NCBI GenBank assembly: GCA_036378955.1
Contig: DASUVM010000006.1
Location: 1-50,949 of the forward strand
Source of the DNA: DASUVM01 sp036378955
GTDB taxonomy: Bacteria > Patescibacteriota > Saccharimonadia > Saccharimonadales > Saccharimonadaceae
DNA: 50,949 nt
Direction of reading: 5' to 3'
Part shown: piece by piece, positions 15,358 through 24,715 of the stretch
Numbering within the stretch: position 1 is the first letter of the stretch
How the letters are laid out: each line of letters starts with the position of its first letter
Program-made: the position numbers and the translations under genes
The notes under the pieces: model-generated
What the model was told of the DNA's origin: nothing
Database searches by the model: none
What the model saw: the letters and a program-made list of their open reading frames with translations, nothing else

Positions 15358-17556
15358 ATGAGACCTGAGGCCGGACACAGCGAAACCATGCGGCACGAGA
15401 ACAGCATTGTGCAAGCCGCCATCCAAAGACTTGAAAAATATCTGGAAGCTTCCCGTGATTCTTTTGATAAACGCGTGTTAAAAGACCGGCAGGTTGGCGT
15501 TATGGAAGATTTATACACATTTCTGGCGACGCATACTGAAGAGCTTCACGGCTATATATCGCTTCCAACTGGCGTGGGAAAAACAGTGCTTTTTACAGAA
15601 CTTATAAAGGCTACGGGGCTTAAAACACTAGTTTTAACGCCTACACGGCTACTCCTAAGCCATACCGAGGCTACTCTTGATCGCTTTAGTGACGATGAGA
15701 TTATTGTCGGCAAGGTCTTCTCCGGAGAAAAGAACGGCGATGAACTCATTACCCTGTCAACCTATGCTTCATTTGTGCGCCACACAAAAGACCCTCATTC
15801 CCTCTATATAAAACCCGGCCAGTACGACTTAATAATTCTTGACGAAGCCCATAAAGCGCTCGCATCAAAAACGCGCAAAGCACTTGCTAACTACAAGAAT
15901 GCGATACAAATTGGTTTCACTGCCACCGAAGACTACTCGGATAGACACAGGTTATACAACTTACTGCCCTATGAAATACATAAAATGTCAATTCCAGAAG
16001 CGGTCGAGAGCAACCTTATTGTGCCCTTTAGCAATGTGGTCGTCGAAACCGGTATAGATGTCTATGACGTTAGTATTACAACATCAAATGAATACGACGT
16101 GGCCGAACTGGAACATGCTCTGAATACAGAAGCACGAAATGAAATAGCGTTAAAAGTATACTTGCAATATTTTCAAGGTCAAAAGGTTATAATTTTTTGC
16201 AACGGCATTGAGCATGCTAAAGCAGTTGCTAGTTTGTTTGCACAAGAAGGTATTAGTGCAGCAGCAGTGTACGGAAGCATGCCGGACGATATGCAAGACA
16301 TCAGCGAAGCGTTTGGGAGCCAAGGAGCGCATGCCTTAGAGGTACTATGCAACGACAAACTTCTAGCGGAAGGTTTTGACGCACCACAGGCAGCGGTTTG
16401 TTTTAATCTTGTACCGACGTTATCGCGGGTTCGTGCACAGCAACGCGGCGGGCGAGTACTTCGGCTTGATCCTAATAACCCCTACAAACATGCCTATGTT
16501 GTTGATTTTATTGACAAAAACTACCAGAAGCCGCCAGTTTTATTTTCTGATCCTAAAGTAGCAGAACAGGCGCAAATAGGAGACGGTGCCCATTCTATCT
16601 TTGCTAACCGTGATACTCTGGCGCTCACGGATAATGCACGGCTTATTACTGACCCTTCAATTGTAACCGCTATGGCCTATGACTTTGCTGAAAGGCGTAA
16701 GGCCAAGCGTTATTTACCTCCCGAGGGTTGGCTTTCAATTGGGCAGGTCTGTGCTCTATATCAACTAAACAAGGGGCCTGCAAGGAAAGAGCTAAGTGCC
16801 CTTACCGATCAGTACCCCGAGGAGTTTGGTGAATTTCATAATCCCAAAACAAATAGTAGGTCGCTGCATTACTATTTTGGCGAGAAGATTATGCGCGGCT
16901 TTGCCGCTTCGAGGGGTGAGCCATATATTGATTTCGAACACGTATTCCCTGAAGGCTGGATTACCCACGAAGAGCTCGCTTCCCAATATCCACCAAAAGT
17001 GCTAAAAAGCATATTCTATCGCGCGCGATTACTACATCCCGGCACATTTTCAGACTACTCCATTACAAGTAACGGCATTGAGTATTTTGGACCAATTGCA
17101 CAAAAAATACTCCACAAAGTTTCGAAGCCTGATGAGACCTGGAAGCCAGCCGAAGGCTTATGCATTGAGTTTGATAAAGATGAGGATAAGATAGAGGAAA
17201 TTTGTTACACCATATCAAAAAGAGATAATTTATTAGGTAGTAATCGACCATACTGGTTTCTCGTTGAGGACAAAGAGGTACTGTATCTATCGCCTATAAT
17301 GTACGAAGCTTTGCGAGACGAGCTTAAAACAATAAATAAGAGCCGGCCCCTAGTATTGCGTGATGGAGAAGTGGTTGAACTGCGTCGTCGTGCATCAGAT
17401 GCGCAGATAGACCTTCTGATACGGGCTTTTGCCAAGGAACGACGAGTAAGGTCAAGTAATTCGTCGAAGCTGTGGCCTAACAATATTTCTGCTAGAAAAC
17501 TAGATAAATCTCGTAATGAACTCGAGGAGATTTATAATGCCTTCCGCCAACCCTAG
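15358..17556 (+). CDS. SF2 DEAD/DEAH-box helicase with two PEGW modules in the C-terminal half
   Basis: This 732-residue protein has an SF2 helicase core: LPTGVGKT (Walker A, about 69-76), DEAH at 162-165, FTATE (motif III) and QRGGRVLR at about 362-369 (motif VI). The second RecA domain includes VIIFCNGIEHAKAVA and LAEGFDAP. The arrangement resembles UvrB/SSL2- or type III restriction-like helicases. No nuclease motif is seen. The C-terminal half has two spaced modules starting PEGWLS (about 455) and PEGWIT (about 531), each followed by a helix-turn-helix-like pattern. A third segment, NRPYWFLVEDKEVLYLSP, is unassigned. It lies head to head with the winged-helix/sigma pair. The start is uncertain; ATG at residue 11 is an alternative. 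Confidence 0.85.
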   Translation: MRPEAGHSETMRHENSIVQAAIQRLEKYLEASRDSFDKRVLKDRQVGVMEDLYTFLATHTEELHGYISLPTGVGKTVLFTELIKATGLKTLVLTPTRLLLSHTEATLDRFSDDEIIVGKVFSGEKNGDELITLSTYASFVRHTKDPHSLYIKPGQYDLIILDEAHKALASKTRKALANYKNAIQIGFTATEDYSDRHRLYNLLPYEIHKMSIPEAVESNLIVPFSNVVVETGIDVYDVSITTSNEYDVAELEHALNTEARNEIALKVYLQYFQGQKVIIFCNGIEHAKAVASLFAQEGISAAAVYGSMPDDMQDISEAFGSQGAHALEVLCNDKLLAEGFDAPQAAVCFNLVPTLSRVRAQQRGGRVLRLDPNNPYKHAYVVDFIDKNYQKPPVLFSDPKVAEQAQIGDGAHSIFANRDTLALTDNARLITDPSIVTAMAYDFAERRKAKRYLPPEGWLSIGQVCALYQLNKGPARKELSALTDQYPEEFGEFHNPKTNSRSLHYYFGEKIMRGFAASRGEPYIDFEHVFPEGWITHEELASQYPPKVLKSIFYRARLLHPGTFSDYSITSNGIEYFGPIAQKILHKVSKPDETWKPAEGLCIEFDKDEDKIEEICYTISKRDNLLGSNRPYWFLVEDKEVLYLSPIMYEALRDELKTINKSRPLVLRDGEVVELRRRASDAQIDLLIRAFAKERRVRSSNSSKLWPNNISARKLDKSRNELEEIYNAFRQP

Positions 17557-17577
17557 ACTTTACTGAAATGAGACTTC

Positions 17578-19071
17578 TTAACGAGAAGCGTACAAGCTCA
17601 TTCTCTTTCGTATAAGCTGTTGAGCGAGTGCAGGGTTGGCCTTGCCCTCTGATCGCTTCATTACCTGACCTACAAGGTAGCCAATTGTTCTTTCGTTGCC
17701 GGCTTGAATATCGGCGATGGCTTTTGCTGACGCCGGGTCGGCAAGCACTTCTGCCACAATCGCGCTAATTGCGTCTTCGTCGCTTTCTTGAATGAGGCCG
17801 CGCTGCTCGGCTTCTGCCTTCGGGTTTTGAAGTGATTGCCAACATTCTAGCAAGATTGTTTTGGCACTTGAGCTGCTGATTTGTCCCTCGTTCACTAGAC
17901 CAATGAGCTCAGTAAGGGCTGCAGCGCGCGGCAGAGCAGTACTGGTTTTGCTATACATTTCGGGCTCAAGTCCATCAAAAGCAGCTGGCAAGACATTAAT
18001 GAGCAAGTCTGAAATCTGTTTAAAAGTTTTATTGTCGGCTTTGTCTTCAAGCTGCAACAGCCGATCAAGCAGCAGGGGGTAAAGAAAGAGTGTGGTAATG
18101 TCTTGTGCTGGCAAGCCCTTAGCCCGAAGCCTTTCGCGAATAGCAGGCGGTAACTGCGGTGTAAGCTCAAAGCGAATCGTTTCAATCGCTGCCTGGTTGA
18201 GCCCAATCGGCGGAATATCAGCCTCTGGGAAATAACGGTAATCGTGGGCGTTTTCTTTGCTGCGCTGTGCGAATGTGCGCTGTTTGGCATCATCCCAGCC
18301 GCGGGTTTCTTGGGTAATGGTATTCCCTTTTTCAAGTTCTTCAATTTGCCGCTTTATTTCATAAGCCACGGCTTTTTCGACACTTTTAAACGAATTAAGG
18401 TTTTTGGTTTCTGTGCGTGCGCCAAGCTCGCTTGCGCCCTTTTTAGCTACCGAAACATTCACATCAAAACGCATATTGCCATAATAAAGGTTTCCGGCCG
18501 TTACTCCGGCATAGGTCATGCGAAGGTGTAATTCCTGCGCAAAGGCCTTAGCTTCGGCTGGTGAATGCATGTCGGGCTCGCTGACAACTTCAATTAACGG
18601 CGTACCAGCCCGGTTTAAGTCAACCAAGCTATAGCCGGCACCCGCCGGGTGGGTTAACTTACCGGCGTCAGCCTCCAGGTGAGCGTGGTGAACACGCACT
18701 TTGAGCAAACCATTCTCAAAAGGCACCTCAACCACGCCAGGGCCAATGGTAGGTAATTCAGATTGCGTTATTTGGTAGCCTAGCGGCAAATCAGGGTAAA
18801 AATAATGCTTGCGGTCAAACCTGCTTATTTCATTAAGCTCGGCGTTCAAGGCAATGCCGGCCCGAATGGCTAGTGTTATTGCCTCTTTATTCAGCACCGG
18901 TAGCACACCGGGCAAACCAAAACAAATCGGGCTCACCTTGGTATTCGGCGGTGCTTCGCGCGCGTCGTTATCGGCCCCGCTAAATAGTTTGGTTTTGGTA
19001 GCAAGCTGCACGTGACATTCAATACCGATGGTCGCATCGTATTGGTTCATAATTTCTTCTGTCACCAGCAT
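17578..19071 (-). CDS. gatB: Aspartyl/glutamyl-tRNA amidotransferase subunit B
   Basis: GatB is the kinase/transamidase subunit that turns Glu-tRNA(Gln) or Asp-tRNA(Asn) into Gln- or Asn-tRNA. Signature segments are GIECHVQLATKTKLFSG, CFGLPGVLPVLN, RKHYFYPDLPLGYQITQ, VDLNRAGTPLIEVVSEPD and TETKNLNSFKSVEKAV. The C-terminal YqeY-like tail ends in GYLVGQVMKRSEGKANP. The ATG at 19071 overlaps the previous stop by one base (TAATG). An internal ATG seven codons later (MNQYDATIG) has AGAAGA before it and may be the true start. It is the last gene of gatC-gatA-X-gatB. Confidence 0.96.
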   Translation of the reverse strand: MLVTEEIMNQYDATIGIECHVQLATKTKLFSGADNDAREAPPNTKVSPICFGLPGVLPVLNKEAITLAIRAGIALNAELNEISRFDRKHYFYPDLPLGYQITQSELPTIGPGVVEVPFENGLLKVRVHHAHLEADAGKLTHPAGAGYSLVDLNRAGTPLIEVVSEPDMHSPAEAKAFAQELHLRMTYAGVTAGNLYYGNMRFDVNVSVAKKGASELGARTETKNLNSFKSVEKAVAYEIKRQIEELEKGNTITQETRGWDDAKQRTFAQRSKENAHDYRYFPEADIPPIGLNQAAIETIRFELTPQLPPAIRERLRAKGLPAQDITTLFLYPLLLDRLLQLEDKADNKTFKQISDLLINVLPAAFDGLEPEMYSKTSTALPRAAALTELIGLVNEGQISSSSAKTILLECWQSLQNPKAEAEQRGLIQESDEDAISAIVAEVLADPASAKAIADIQAGNERTIGYLVGQVMKRSEGKANPALAQQLIRKRMSLYASR

Positions 19072-19484
19072 TAAAGCGCTCCTATATCTTTCAGGCCATT
19101 TTTCAGATCATGCAGGGCACGTTTGACCTCTTCGGCTGAAACGCTTATGTTGCTTTCATGCGCAATGCGGTTTCGCAGCTTATGCGCCGACCAAATGGCA
19201 TTGATGTTTTTGAAATTTTTAGAATGGCTCTTCAGGCGCTCGCCCATGGTATTGCCTTTATAGCGAAGGTCGCGCATGGCTTTATCAAGCAATTTATCGG
19301 CATTAACAACGGCAAGCTGCTGCCCGGCCTTGCCATCTTTAAATTGCGCTTCAATACTCGCCCATTGCTGGGCAAACCATGCTTGGTTGAGCCGTGATGG
19401 CCGCTTGGCGCCGAAGCTCATAAAGGCAACCGCAACAAGCGCCAAAATAAATACCGCTAGTAAAAATAGTAACGTGTTGTCCAT
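19071..19484 (-). CDS. Membrane-anchored HEPN-like protein inserted in the gat operon
   Basis: The 137 residues begin with one transmembrane segment (LLFLLAVFILALVAVAFMSF). A helical soluble part follows (SIEAQFKDGKAG, VVNADKLLDKAMRDLRYKG, ERLKSHSKNF, IWSAHKLRNRIAHES). The RNRIAH segment fits the R-x4-H pattern of HEPN-fold proteins, which can be RNases. Whether this one is catalytic cannot be told. It overlaps gatA and gatB by one base on each side, so it is translated together with the amidotransferase. A link to tRNA charging or translation control is inference from position. Confidence 0.75.
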   Translation of the reverse strand: MDNTLLFLLAVFILALVAVAFMSFGAKRPSRLNQAWFAQQWASIEAQFKDGKAGQQLAVVNADKLLDKAMRDLRYKGNTMGERLKSHSKNFKNINAIWSAHKLRNRIAHESNISVSAEEVKRALHDLKNGLKDIGAL

Positions 19485-20896
19485 TAGGCGAGCTCCTCGA
19501 GTTGGTGAGCCAAGCTAAGCACTTGCTTGTCGGCACACCGTTCGCCAATAATTTGCAGGCCAACTGGTAAATCACCAACCTTACCAGCCGGTACGCTAAC
19601 AGCCGGCAACCCGGCCAGGCTGATGGAAACGGTCATAATATCAACCAAATACATTTGTAGCGGATCGGCCACATTCTGGCCAAGTTTAAAGGCCGGGCCA
19701 GGGCCGGTTGGGCCAATCAGTAAGTCGTAGGTCTCGAATGCTTTTTTAAAGTCGCGTATCAAAAGCGTGCGAGCAGTTTGGGCCTTACGGTAGTAAGCAT
19801 CGTAATATCCGCTTGAAAGCACGTAGTTACCGATCATAATACGGCGTTTGTTTTCTGCGTTAAAGCCTTCGCTGCGTGATTTCTTATAGACTTCATCGAG
19901 CGATGTCGCATGTGGTGAGCTATGACCATATTTTATGCCGTCGTAGCGAGCCAGGTTCGAGCTGATCTCGGCAGGCACAACAACGTAATAAATCGCGAGT
20001 GCTAGGTCGACATTAGGCAGGCTCACCTCTTCGACACTGTGACCAGCGGCTTTCAGCTTCTCGATTTGCGCTTCGATGCGTTTTTTAGTTTCATCATTCA
20101 ACCCCTCACCCATGTATTCTTTCACTACGCCAATCTTAAGTGGTTCGCTATTTACTGCTGGCACATAACTTGCTTCACGCTCAAGATACATCATGCTGTC
20201 GAAGGCATCTTTACCGGCTATCACATCCAGCACTATACCAGCGTCATAGGCCGTATGAGCAAGGGGGCCGACAACATCGGTGCTACTCGCCATTGCCACG
20301 ACCCCATAGCGACTTACTAAGCCGTAAGTTGGCTTCAAGCCAACCACTCCGCAATAGCTCGCTGGCAAACGGATCGAACCACCGGTATCAGTACCGATTG
20401 CAAATGGCACAATATTAAGCGCCACTGCTGCTGCCGACCCACCCGAGCTACCACCTGGCACCCGCGTTGCGTCATGCGGATTTTTGGTCGGGCCAAAATC
20501 GGAATTTTCGGTTGAGCTGCCGTGTGCAAAGGCATCGAGGTTGGCTTTACCAATACAAATTGCCCCGGCTGCCTCTAGGCGTTCGATTGCGGTTGACTGG
20601 TAGGGTGCCTCAAAGTGCTTCAATATATTACTGGCGGCAGTTGTGGCGCTACCGAATATTAAAAAGTTATCTTTAGCAGCAAACGGTACCCCGGCGAGTG
20701 CGCCAACTGCCTCGCCTTTGGCCACTCTTTCATCAATTTCAGCTGCGCGCGTTAAGGCTCGCTCGCGCGTGAGGCTCACAAAAACATTATGCGCCGTGCT
20801 CTCTTCAGCTTTTTTCAGTGCCTCAGAAACAATATTCAGTGCTTTTCGCTTGCCCGATCTTACATCGTTTACAATTGACTCAATGGCTGACTTCAC
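19484..20896 (-). CDS. gatA: Aspartyl/glutamyl-tRNA amidotransferase subunit A
   Basis: GatA is the amidase that frees ammonia from glutamine for tRNA-dependent amidation. The Ser-cisSer-Lys triad of the amidase-signature family is visible: Lys in VPFAAKDNF, the serine-rich loop PGGSSGGSAAAVA, and GTDTGGSIRLPAS. Its 470 residues are a normal length. GTG 20896 overlaps the end of gatC by four bases (GTGA), and the stop overlaps the start of the HEPN-like gene by one base, indicating tight coupling in one operon. Confidence 0.97.
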   Translation of the reverse strand: MKSAIESIVNDVRSGKRKALNIVSEALKKAEESTAHNVFVSLTRERALTRAAEIDERVAKGEAVGALAGVPFAAKDNFLIFGSATTAASNILKHFEAPYQSTAIERLEAAGAICIGKANLDAFAHGSSTENSDFGPTKNPHDATRVPGGSSGGSAAAVALNIVPFAIGTDTGGSIRLPASYCGVVGLKPTYGLVSRYGVVAMASSTDVVGPLAHTAYDAGIVLDVIAGKDAFDSMMYLEREASYVPAVNSEPLKIGVVKEYMGEGLNDETKKRIEAQIEKLKAAGHSVEEVSLPNVDLALAIYYVVVPAEISSNLARYDGIKYGHSSPHATSLDEVYKKSRSEGFNAENKRRIMIGNYVLSSGYYDAYYRKAQTARTLLIRDFKKAFETYDLLIGPTGPGPAFKLGQNVADPLQMYLVDIMTVSISLAGLPAVSVPAGKVGDLPVGLQIIGERCADKQVLSLAHQLEELA

Positions 20897-21183
20897 AATA
20901 CACGCCCCACTTTTAGCTGGCCGTCTTCAGTTGCTGGTGCATTTTTTAATAGCTCTTCTTTTGAGACACCGTAGTCAATCACTGCATCTTCACGGGTAAT
21001 GTTTTCAAGCTCAATTACCTGATAGGTTGGCTCCACGCCGGTGGTATCAACCTTATTGAGCCTTTCAATATAATTAATAATTTCTTCAAACTGTGCCGTA
21101 AAAGCTTCGAGCTCTTCACTGGTTAGCGTGAACCCAGACAAGGCTGCCACTTTCTTGACATCATCAATAGTAATATTGGACAT
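20893..21183 (-). CDS. gatC: Aspartyl/glutamyl-tRNA amidotransferase subunit C
   Basis: GatC (96 residues) is the small subunit that stabilises the GatA-GatB complex. ITIDDVKKVAALSGFTLTSE, FTAQFEEIINYIERLNKVDT and GVEPTYQV are characteristic. The frame is open to 21201, but ATG 21183 (MSNITIDD) is chosen because TATAAT stands 9 bases upstream, leaving almost no leader, and there is no ribosome site. It is first in the gat operon. Confidence 0.95.
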   Translation of the reverse strand: MSNITIDDVKKVAALSGFTLTSEELEAFTAQFEEIINYIERLNKVDTTGVEPTYQVIELENITREDAVIDYGVSKEELLKNAPATEDGQLKVGRVL

Positions 21184-21192
21184 ATTGGCTCT

Positions 21193-21198
21193 ATTATA
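21193..21198 (-). promoter_or_regulatory. -10 box of the gat operon
   Basis: TATAAT on the minus strand, 9 bases before the gatC ATG, which predicts a leader of about 0-3 bases. Confidence 0.6.
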
Positions 21199-21246
21199 CA
21201 AAAAATAAGGCCATAAGAGTAGATGACCTTATTTTTATAGTGTTAC

Positions 21247-22014
21247 TTAATATGGGTAATCTTCGAGCTCAGAGCTACTTGGAGTGTCGTAATCATATGA
21301 AGGTGAACTGCTGTTCTTTTTTGAGTCACCGCTGTTAAGCGAGCTGCCGCCCGGTGTCTCAAGTGGGTTCGTGCTTTTATCTGAATGAAGAGAAATGGCG
21401 GTTGCAATTAATAATGCAACGGCGAACACTACTGAGACAATGGCAACCACTAGGCTCATAAGGCTCACTTTGTCACGACCTCGGTCGGTCTGCAAAAAGC
21501 AAAAGGCAACAAACCCAGTAACTACCGCACCAAGCAGTGATGGTAAGAATTTATGCAAATATATACCTCCAATGTCAACGCCGCTCACGCCAATACTAAG
21601 GAGTGAAGATATAACCGCGGCCAGCGCACCAATAAGCTGCAGGACTGTTGCCAACACCAGCACCATGAGGCCGAGATACATTGTTACTTTATATACAGTT
21701 CGGCCAGTAAAGCGCGGTTCGCTGGCGAGCGATGTTTTTACCGAACGGAACAACAGCCATGGCACAACAGCGAGCGTCAACAGCATCGTGGCGCTTAAAA
21801 CAGAGGCATCATGCATGAAGCCCATTAAAAATGCATCCAGCATGGTGCCCTGGCTTTTTGAGAGTAGTTCAACGAATGTACTAATTGCTCCGGCTGCAAC
21901 GATTGTCAACAACACTGTTGAGCCAACCGCCCCAATGAGTCGTAGTGCTAAAAATTCACCTCGTTTTGGTTTTGCTGACGCCTGTGGCTGGGCGGGATTA
22001 TTTTCTGGCCCCAT
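21247..22014 (-). CDS. Multi-pass membrane protein of unknown function
   Basis: The frame is open from 22050. ATG 22014 is preferred because AAGGAGGAG lies 8-10 bases before it and TATAAT is upstream at the edge of the gap to uvrB. The 255-residue product has about five hydrophobic segments, among them GAVGSTVLLTIVAAGAISTF, MLLTLAVVPWLLF, MYLGLMVLVLATVLQLIGAL and MSLVVAIVSVVFAVALLIAT. The cytoplasmic-looking N-terminus is proline- and lysine-rich, and the C-terminal tail is Ser/Asp/Tyr-rich (NSSSPSYDYDTPSSSELEDY). No catalytic motif is recognised. Confidence 0.75.
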   Translation of the reverse strand: MGPENNPAQPQASAKPKRGEFLALRLIGAVGSTVLLTIVAAGAISTFVELLSKSQGTMLDAFLMGFMHDASVLSATMLLTLAVVPWLLFRSVKTSLASEPRFTGRTVYKVTMYLGLMVLVLATVLQLIGALAAVISSLLSIGVSGVDIGGIYLHKFLPSLLGAVVTGFVAFCFLQTDRGRDKVSLMSLVVAIVSVVFAVALLIATAISLHSDKSTNPLETPGGSSLNSGDSKKNSSSPSYDYDTPSSSELEDYPY

Positions 22015-22098
22015 GGTGAGAACTCCTCCTTGGATTAATACCTTAAGCACATTATACCACCAAACAGCCTTCAGTAAATCTTGACCTCTTCGCCTTTC

Positions 22099-24066
22099 TT
22101 ATATGCGAGCTTTCACCTCTTTTATAAGGTCTCGCAGTTCTGCGGCTTTTTCAAACTCTAAGTTTGCCGAGGCTAGTTCCATTTGCGCCGTTAACTCGCG
22201 CACTAAATGGGCGTATTCGTCTTTTGGAATTTTATTAAGGTTGAGTTTTGGTTTATCGCTTTCTTTTGTCGGAATAATTGCCCGTAAGCCTTCGCCTATT
22301 TCTTTGGCAATGCTCGCCGGTGTAATACCGTGCTCATGGTTGTAAGCCTCTTGAATATTGCGGCGGCGATTGGTTTCGTTAATGGCATACTTCATGCTGT
22401 CGGTAGTGGTGTCGGCATACATAATCACTTGGCCGTGCAGGTGGCGTGCCGCCCGGCCAATGATCTGTACCAGGCTTGACCCGCTTCTTAAAAACCCTTC
22501 TTTGTCGGCATCGATAATTGCCACTAAACTTACCTCAGGAAGGTCAAGCCCTTCACGTAGCAAGTTAATGCCAACCAGCACATCGTAAACCCCCAGGCGT
22601 AAATCTCGCAAGATATCACCCCGCTCCAAGGTGTCAACATCAGAGTGAATGTAGGCAGTTTTTATGTTAAGTTCCAATAAATAATTACTGAGGTCTTCGG
22701 CCATGCGCTTGGTGAGTGTTGTTACTAAAATGCGCTCGCCGCTACTGATACGATCTTTAATTTCGGCAATCAGATCGTCAATTTGGCCATCGGTTGGCCG
22801 CACCTCAATCGGCGGGTCAAGCAAGCCAGTTGGGCGAATAATTTGCTCGGCAGGCTTTGGTGTGTGGCTGAGCTCGTATGGGCCCGGTGTGGCCGAAACA
22901 TAAATCACCTGGTTAATGTGACGCTCAAACTCAGTAAACGTTAGGGGGCGGTTATCGAGTGCGCTTGGCAATCGAAAGCCATGTTCAACTAGCACCTCTT
23001 TACGGGCGCGGTCACCGTTGTACATGCCGCGCACCTGCGGAATACTTTGGTGTGATTCATCAATTAATAACAGGTAATCATCTGGAAAGTAATCAAGCAG
23101 GGTCGCGGGCTGTTCGCCTGGTTCACGGTTTGTTAGGTAGCGTGAGTAATTTTCAATGCCTTTTACAAAGCCTGTTTCTTCAAGCATCTCAAGGTCGAAC
23201 TTGGTGCGCTGCGACAAACGCTGGGCCTCTAGCAGCTTTCCCTGTGATTCAAACTCTTTGAGCCGTGCTTCATACTCGTCACGGATCTTGCCAATTGCAA
23301 CTTTTAGTTTATCTTGCGGTGTTACATAATGACTGCTCGGAAAAATCGAAACTTCGCTGGGCTCGCCTAAAATCTCACCGGTAAGTGGGTCGATGTGTGT
23401 AATGCGCTCAACTTCATCGCCAAAAAATTCAACCCGATAGGCCGTTTCAGCATTCGCCGGAAAAATATCAACCACATCGCCGCGCACCCGAAAAGTTGAG
23501 CGGTGGAAATCCACGTCGTTTCGCTGATATTGGATATCTGTTAACCAGCGAATCAGCTTGTCTTGCTTGCGTTGTTCGCCTTTTTTTATAGTAATTGCCA
23601 TAGCGCCGTAATCTTCAACCGAGCCAATGCCATAAATACAGCTCACACTGGCAACGATAATAACATCGCGCCGTGTCAGCAGTGCCGAGGTTGCCCCGTG
23701 TCGCAAACGATCAATTTCTTCGTTGATTTTTGAATCTTTTTCAATATAGGTGTCGCTTGAGGGCATGTAGGCTTCAGGTTGGTAGTAATCGAAGTAGCTC
23801 ACAAAATAATGCACTTCGTTATCAGGAAAAAAGGCTTTAAATTCACTAAAAAGTTGGGCGGCCAGTGTTTTATTGTGTGCTAATACAAGCGTTGGTGTTT
23901 GGCGAGCTTGAATTAGGTTAGCCATAGTAAAGGTTTTGCCCGAGCCGGTCACACCCAGCAAGGTCTGCTGCTTTTCGCCTTTTTCAAGGCCGTTAAGCAA
24001 CTGAGCAATCGCCGTTGGCTGATCGCCAGTAGGCTGATAATCTGAAACTAATTGAAAACCGCTCAT
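22099..24066 (-). CDS. uvrB: Excinuclease ABC subunit B
   Basis: UvrB is the damage-verifying helicase-like subunit of nucleotide excision repair. Present are Walker A LLGVTGSGKTFTMAN, the beta-hairpin region VSYFDYYQPEAYMPSSDTYI, DESHQSIPQVRGMY, motif V/VI GINLLREGLDLPEVS and QIIGRAARH, and the C-terminal UVR motif LTAQMELASANLEFEKAAEL. Its length of 655 is normal. TACAAT lies exactly 7 bases before the ATG at 24066 with no ribosome site, so the mRNA is predicted to be leaderless. uvrA and uvrC are not in this window. Confidence 0.98.
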   Translation of the reverse strand: MSGFQLVSDYQPTGDQPTAIAQLLNGLEKGEKQQTLLGVTGSGKTFTMANLIQARQTPTLVLAHNKTLAAQLFSEFKAFFPDNEVHYFVSYFDYYQPEAYMPSSDTYIEKDSKINEEIDRLRHGATSALLTRRDVIIVASVSCIYGIGSVEDYGAMAITIKKGEQRKQDKLIRWLTDIQYQRNDVDFHRSTFRVRGDVVDIFPANAETAYRVEFFGDEVERITHIDPLTGEILGEPSEVSIFPSSHYVTPQDKLKVAIGKIRDEYEARLKEFESQGKLLEAQRLSQRTKFDLEMLEETGFVKGIENYSRYLTNREPGEQPATLLDYFPDDYLLLIDESHQSIPQVRGMYNGDRARKEVLVEHGFRLPSALDNRPLTFTEFERHINQVIYVSATPGPYELSHTPKPAEQIIRPTGLLDPPIEVRPTDGQIDDLIAEIKDRISSGERILVTTLTKRMAEDLSNYLLELNIKTAYIHSDVDTLERGDILRDLRLGVYDVLVGINLLREGLDLPEVSLVAIIDADKEGFLRSGSSLVQIIGRAARHLHGQVIMYADTTTDSMKYAINETNRRRNIQEAYNHEHGITPASIAKEIGEGLRAIIPTKESDKPKLNLNKIPKDEYAHLVRELTAQMELASANLEFEKAAELRDLIKEVKARI

Positions 24067-24073
24067 TTATACT

Positions 24074-24079
24074 ATTGTA
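24074..24079 (-). promoter_or_regulatory. -10 box for leaderless uvrB
   Basis: TACAAT on the minus strand, exactly 7 bases before ATG 24066. Confidence 0.65.
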
Positions 24080-24136
24080 GACGAAACTATCGATAGATGC
24101 GACAGCTTAGTTTTAGGTACGCTCACCAGCTATTTC

Positions 24137-24652
24137 TTATAGCTCTTTGATGCTATTCGTAATCGCTTTTGGAACGGTTTCAGTGAATTTCTTCGTAATG
24201 TTTTCTTCATAGCAGATGGTGTGAATGCCCGACGAAAAGTGATATTCTTTGCTGCCGATAATTTTCGTAAAGGCTGGTGTTGGCACGGGTTTTGGCTCAT
24301 CTTTTTGGGCCACCGTAATAGCACCGAACTCACCGGTCGGCTCACCACCGCAGGTGCGCTTCGCATCCTTTAATGTACTAGAGTAGAGAACAATAGTTTT
24401 TTCGCCAGTTTTTTCATAAGTAATGCTGCCCGCTTCAGTCGGCTCTAAAAATGAAAAACTAAGTTCATTCACTTTTATATATTTTGCCGTGACATCTGGT
24501 GCGTTATCGGCAATTGCCGCCGAGCGTTCGGCATCAGTTTGAGCATTTTGCGTTTCAGCTACTCGCCACGCCACCACGCCAATAGCAATGGCGAACACTA
24601 ATACTAAAATCACAATTTCAATGCTGCCCCGTTGCCTTGCGTAATGAACCAT
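24137..24652 (-). CDS. Pilin-like or membrane-anchored extracytoplasmic protein
   Basis: The 171 residues start with a short basic leader (VHYARQRG) and a hydrophobic helix (SIEIVILVLVFAIAIGVVAW). This resembles type IV pilin N-termini, with the cleavage glycine before SIE, although the usual Glu at +5 is at +3. The rest is a soluble domain with two cysteines (KRTCGGE and HTICYEE) that could form a disulfide. A strong AAGGGGGGTG ribosome site precedes ATG 24652. With pilB at 5-6.7 kb it could belong to a pilus system, but it may simply be a membrane-anchored surface protein. Confidence 0.68.
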   Translation of the reverse strand: MVHYARQRGSIEIVILVLVFAIAIGVVAWRVAETQNAQTDAERSAAIADNAPDVTAKYIKVNELSFSFLEPTEAGSITYEKTGEKTIVLYSSTLKDAKRTCGGEPTGEFGAITVAQKDEPKPVPTPAFTKIIGSKEYHFSSGIHTICYEENITKKFTETVPKAITNSIKEL

Positions 24653-24715
24653 AACACCCCCCTTATTACTTACGTTTAGTATGTCAAATGCTGTTTTAGA
24701 TTACAATGCCCGAGG

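Noticed and set aside
21395..22084. A 229-residue plus-strand frame opposite the membrane protein gene
   Set aside because: The minus-strand reading gives clean transmembrane segments and a ribosome site; the plus-strand reading is Ser/Thr/Arg-rich noise.
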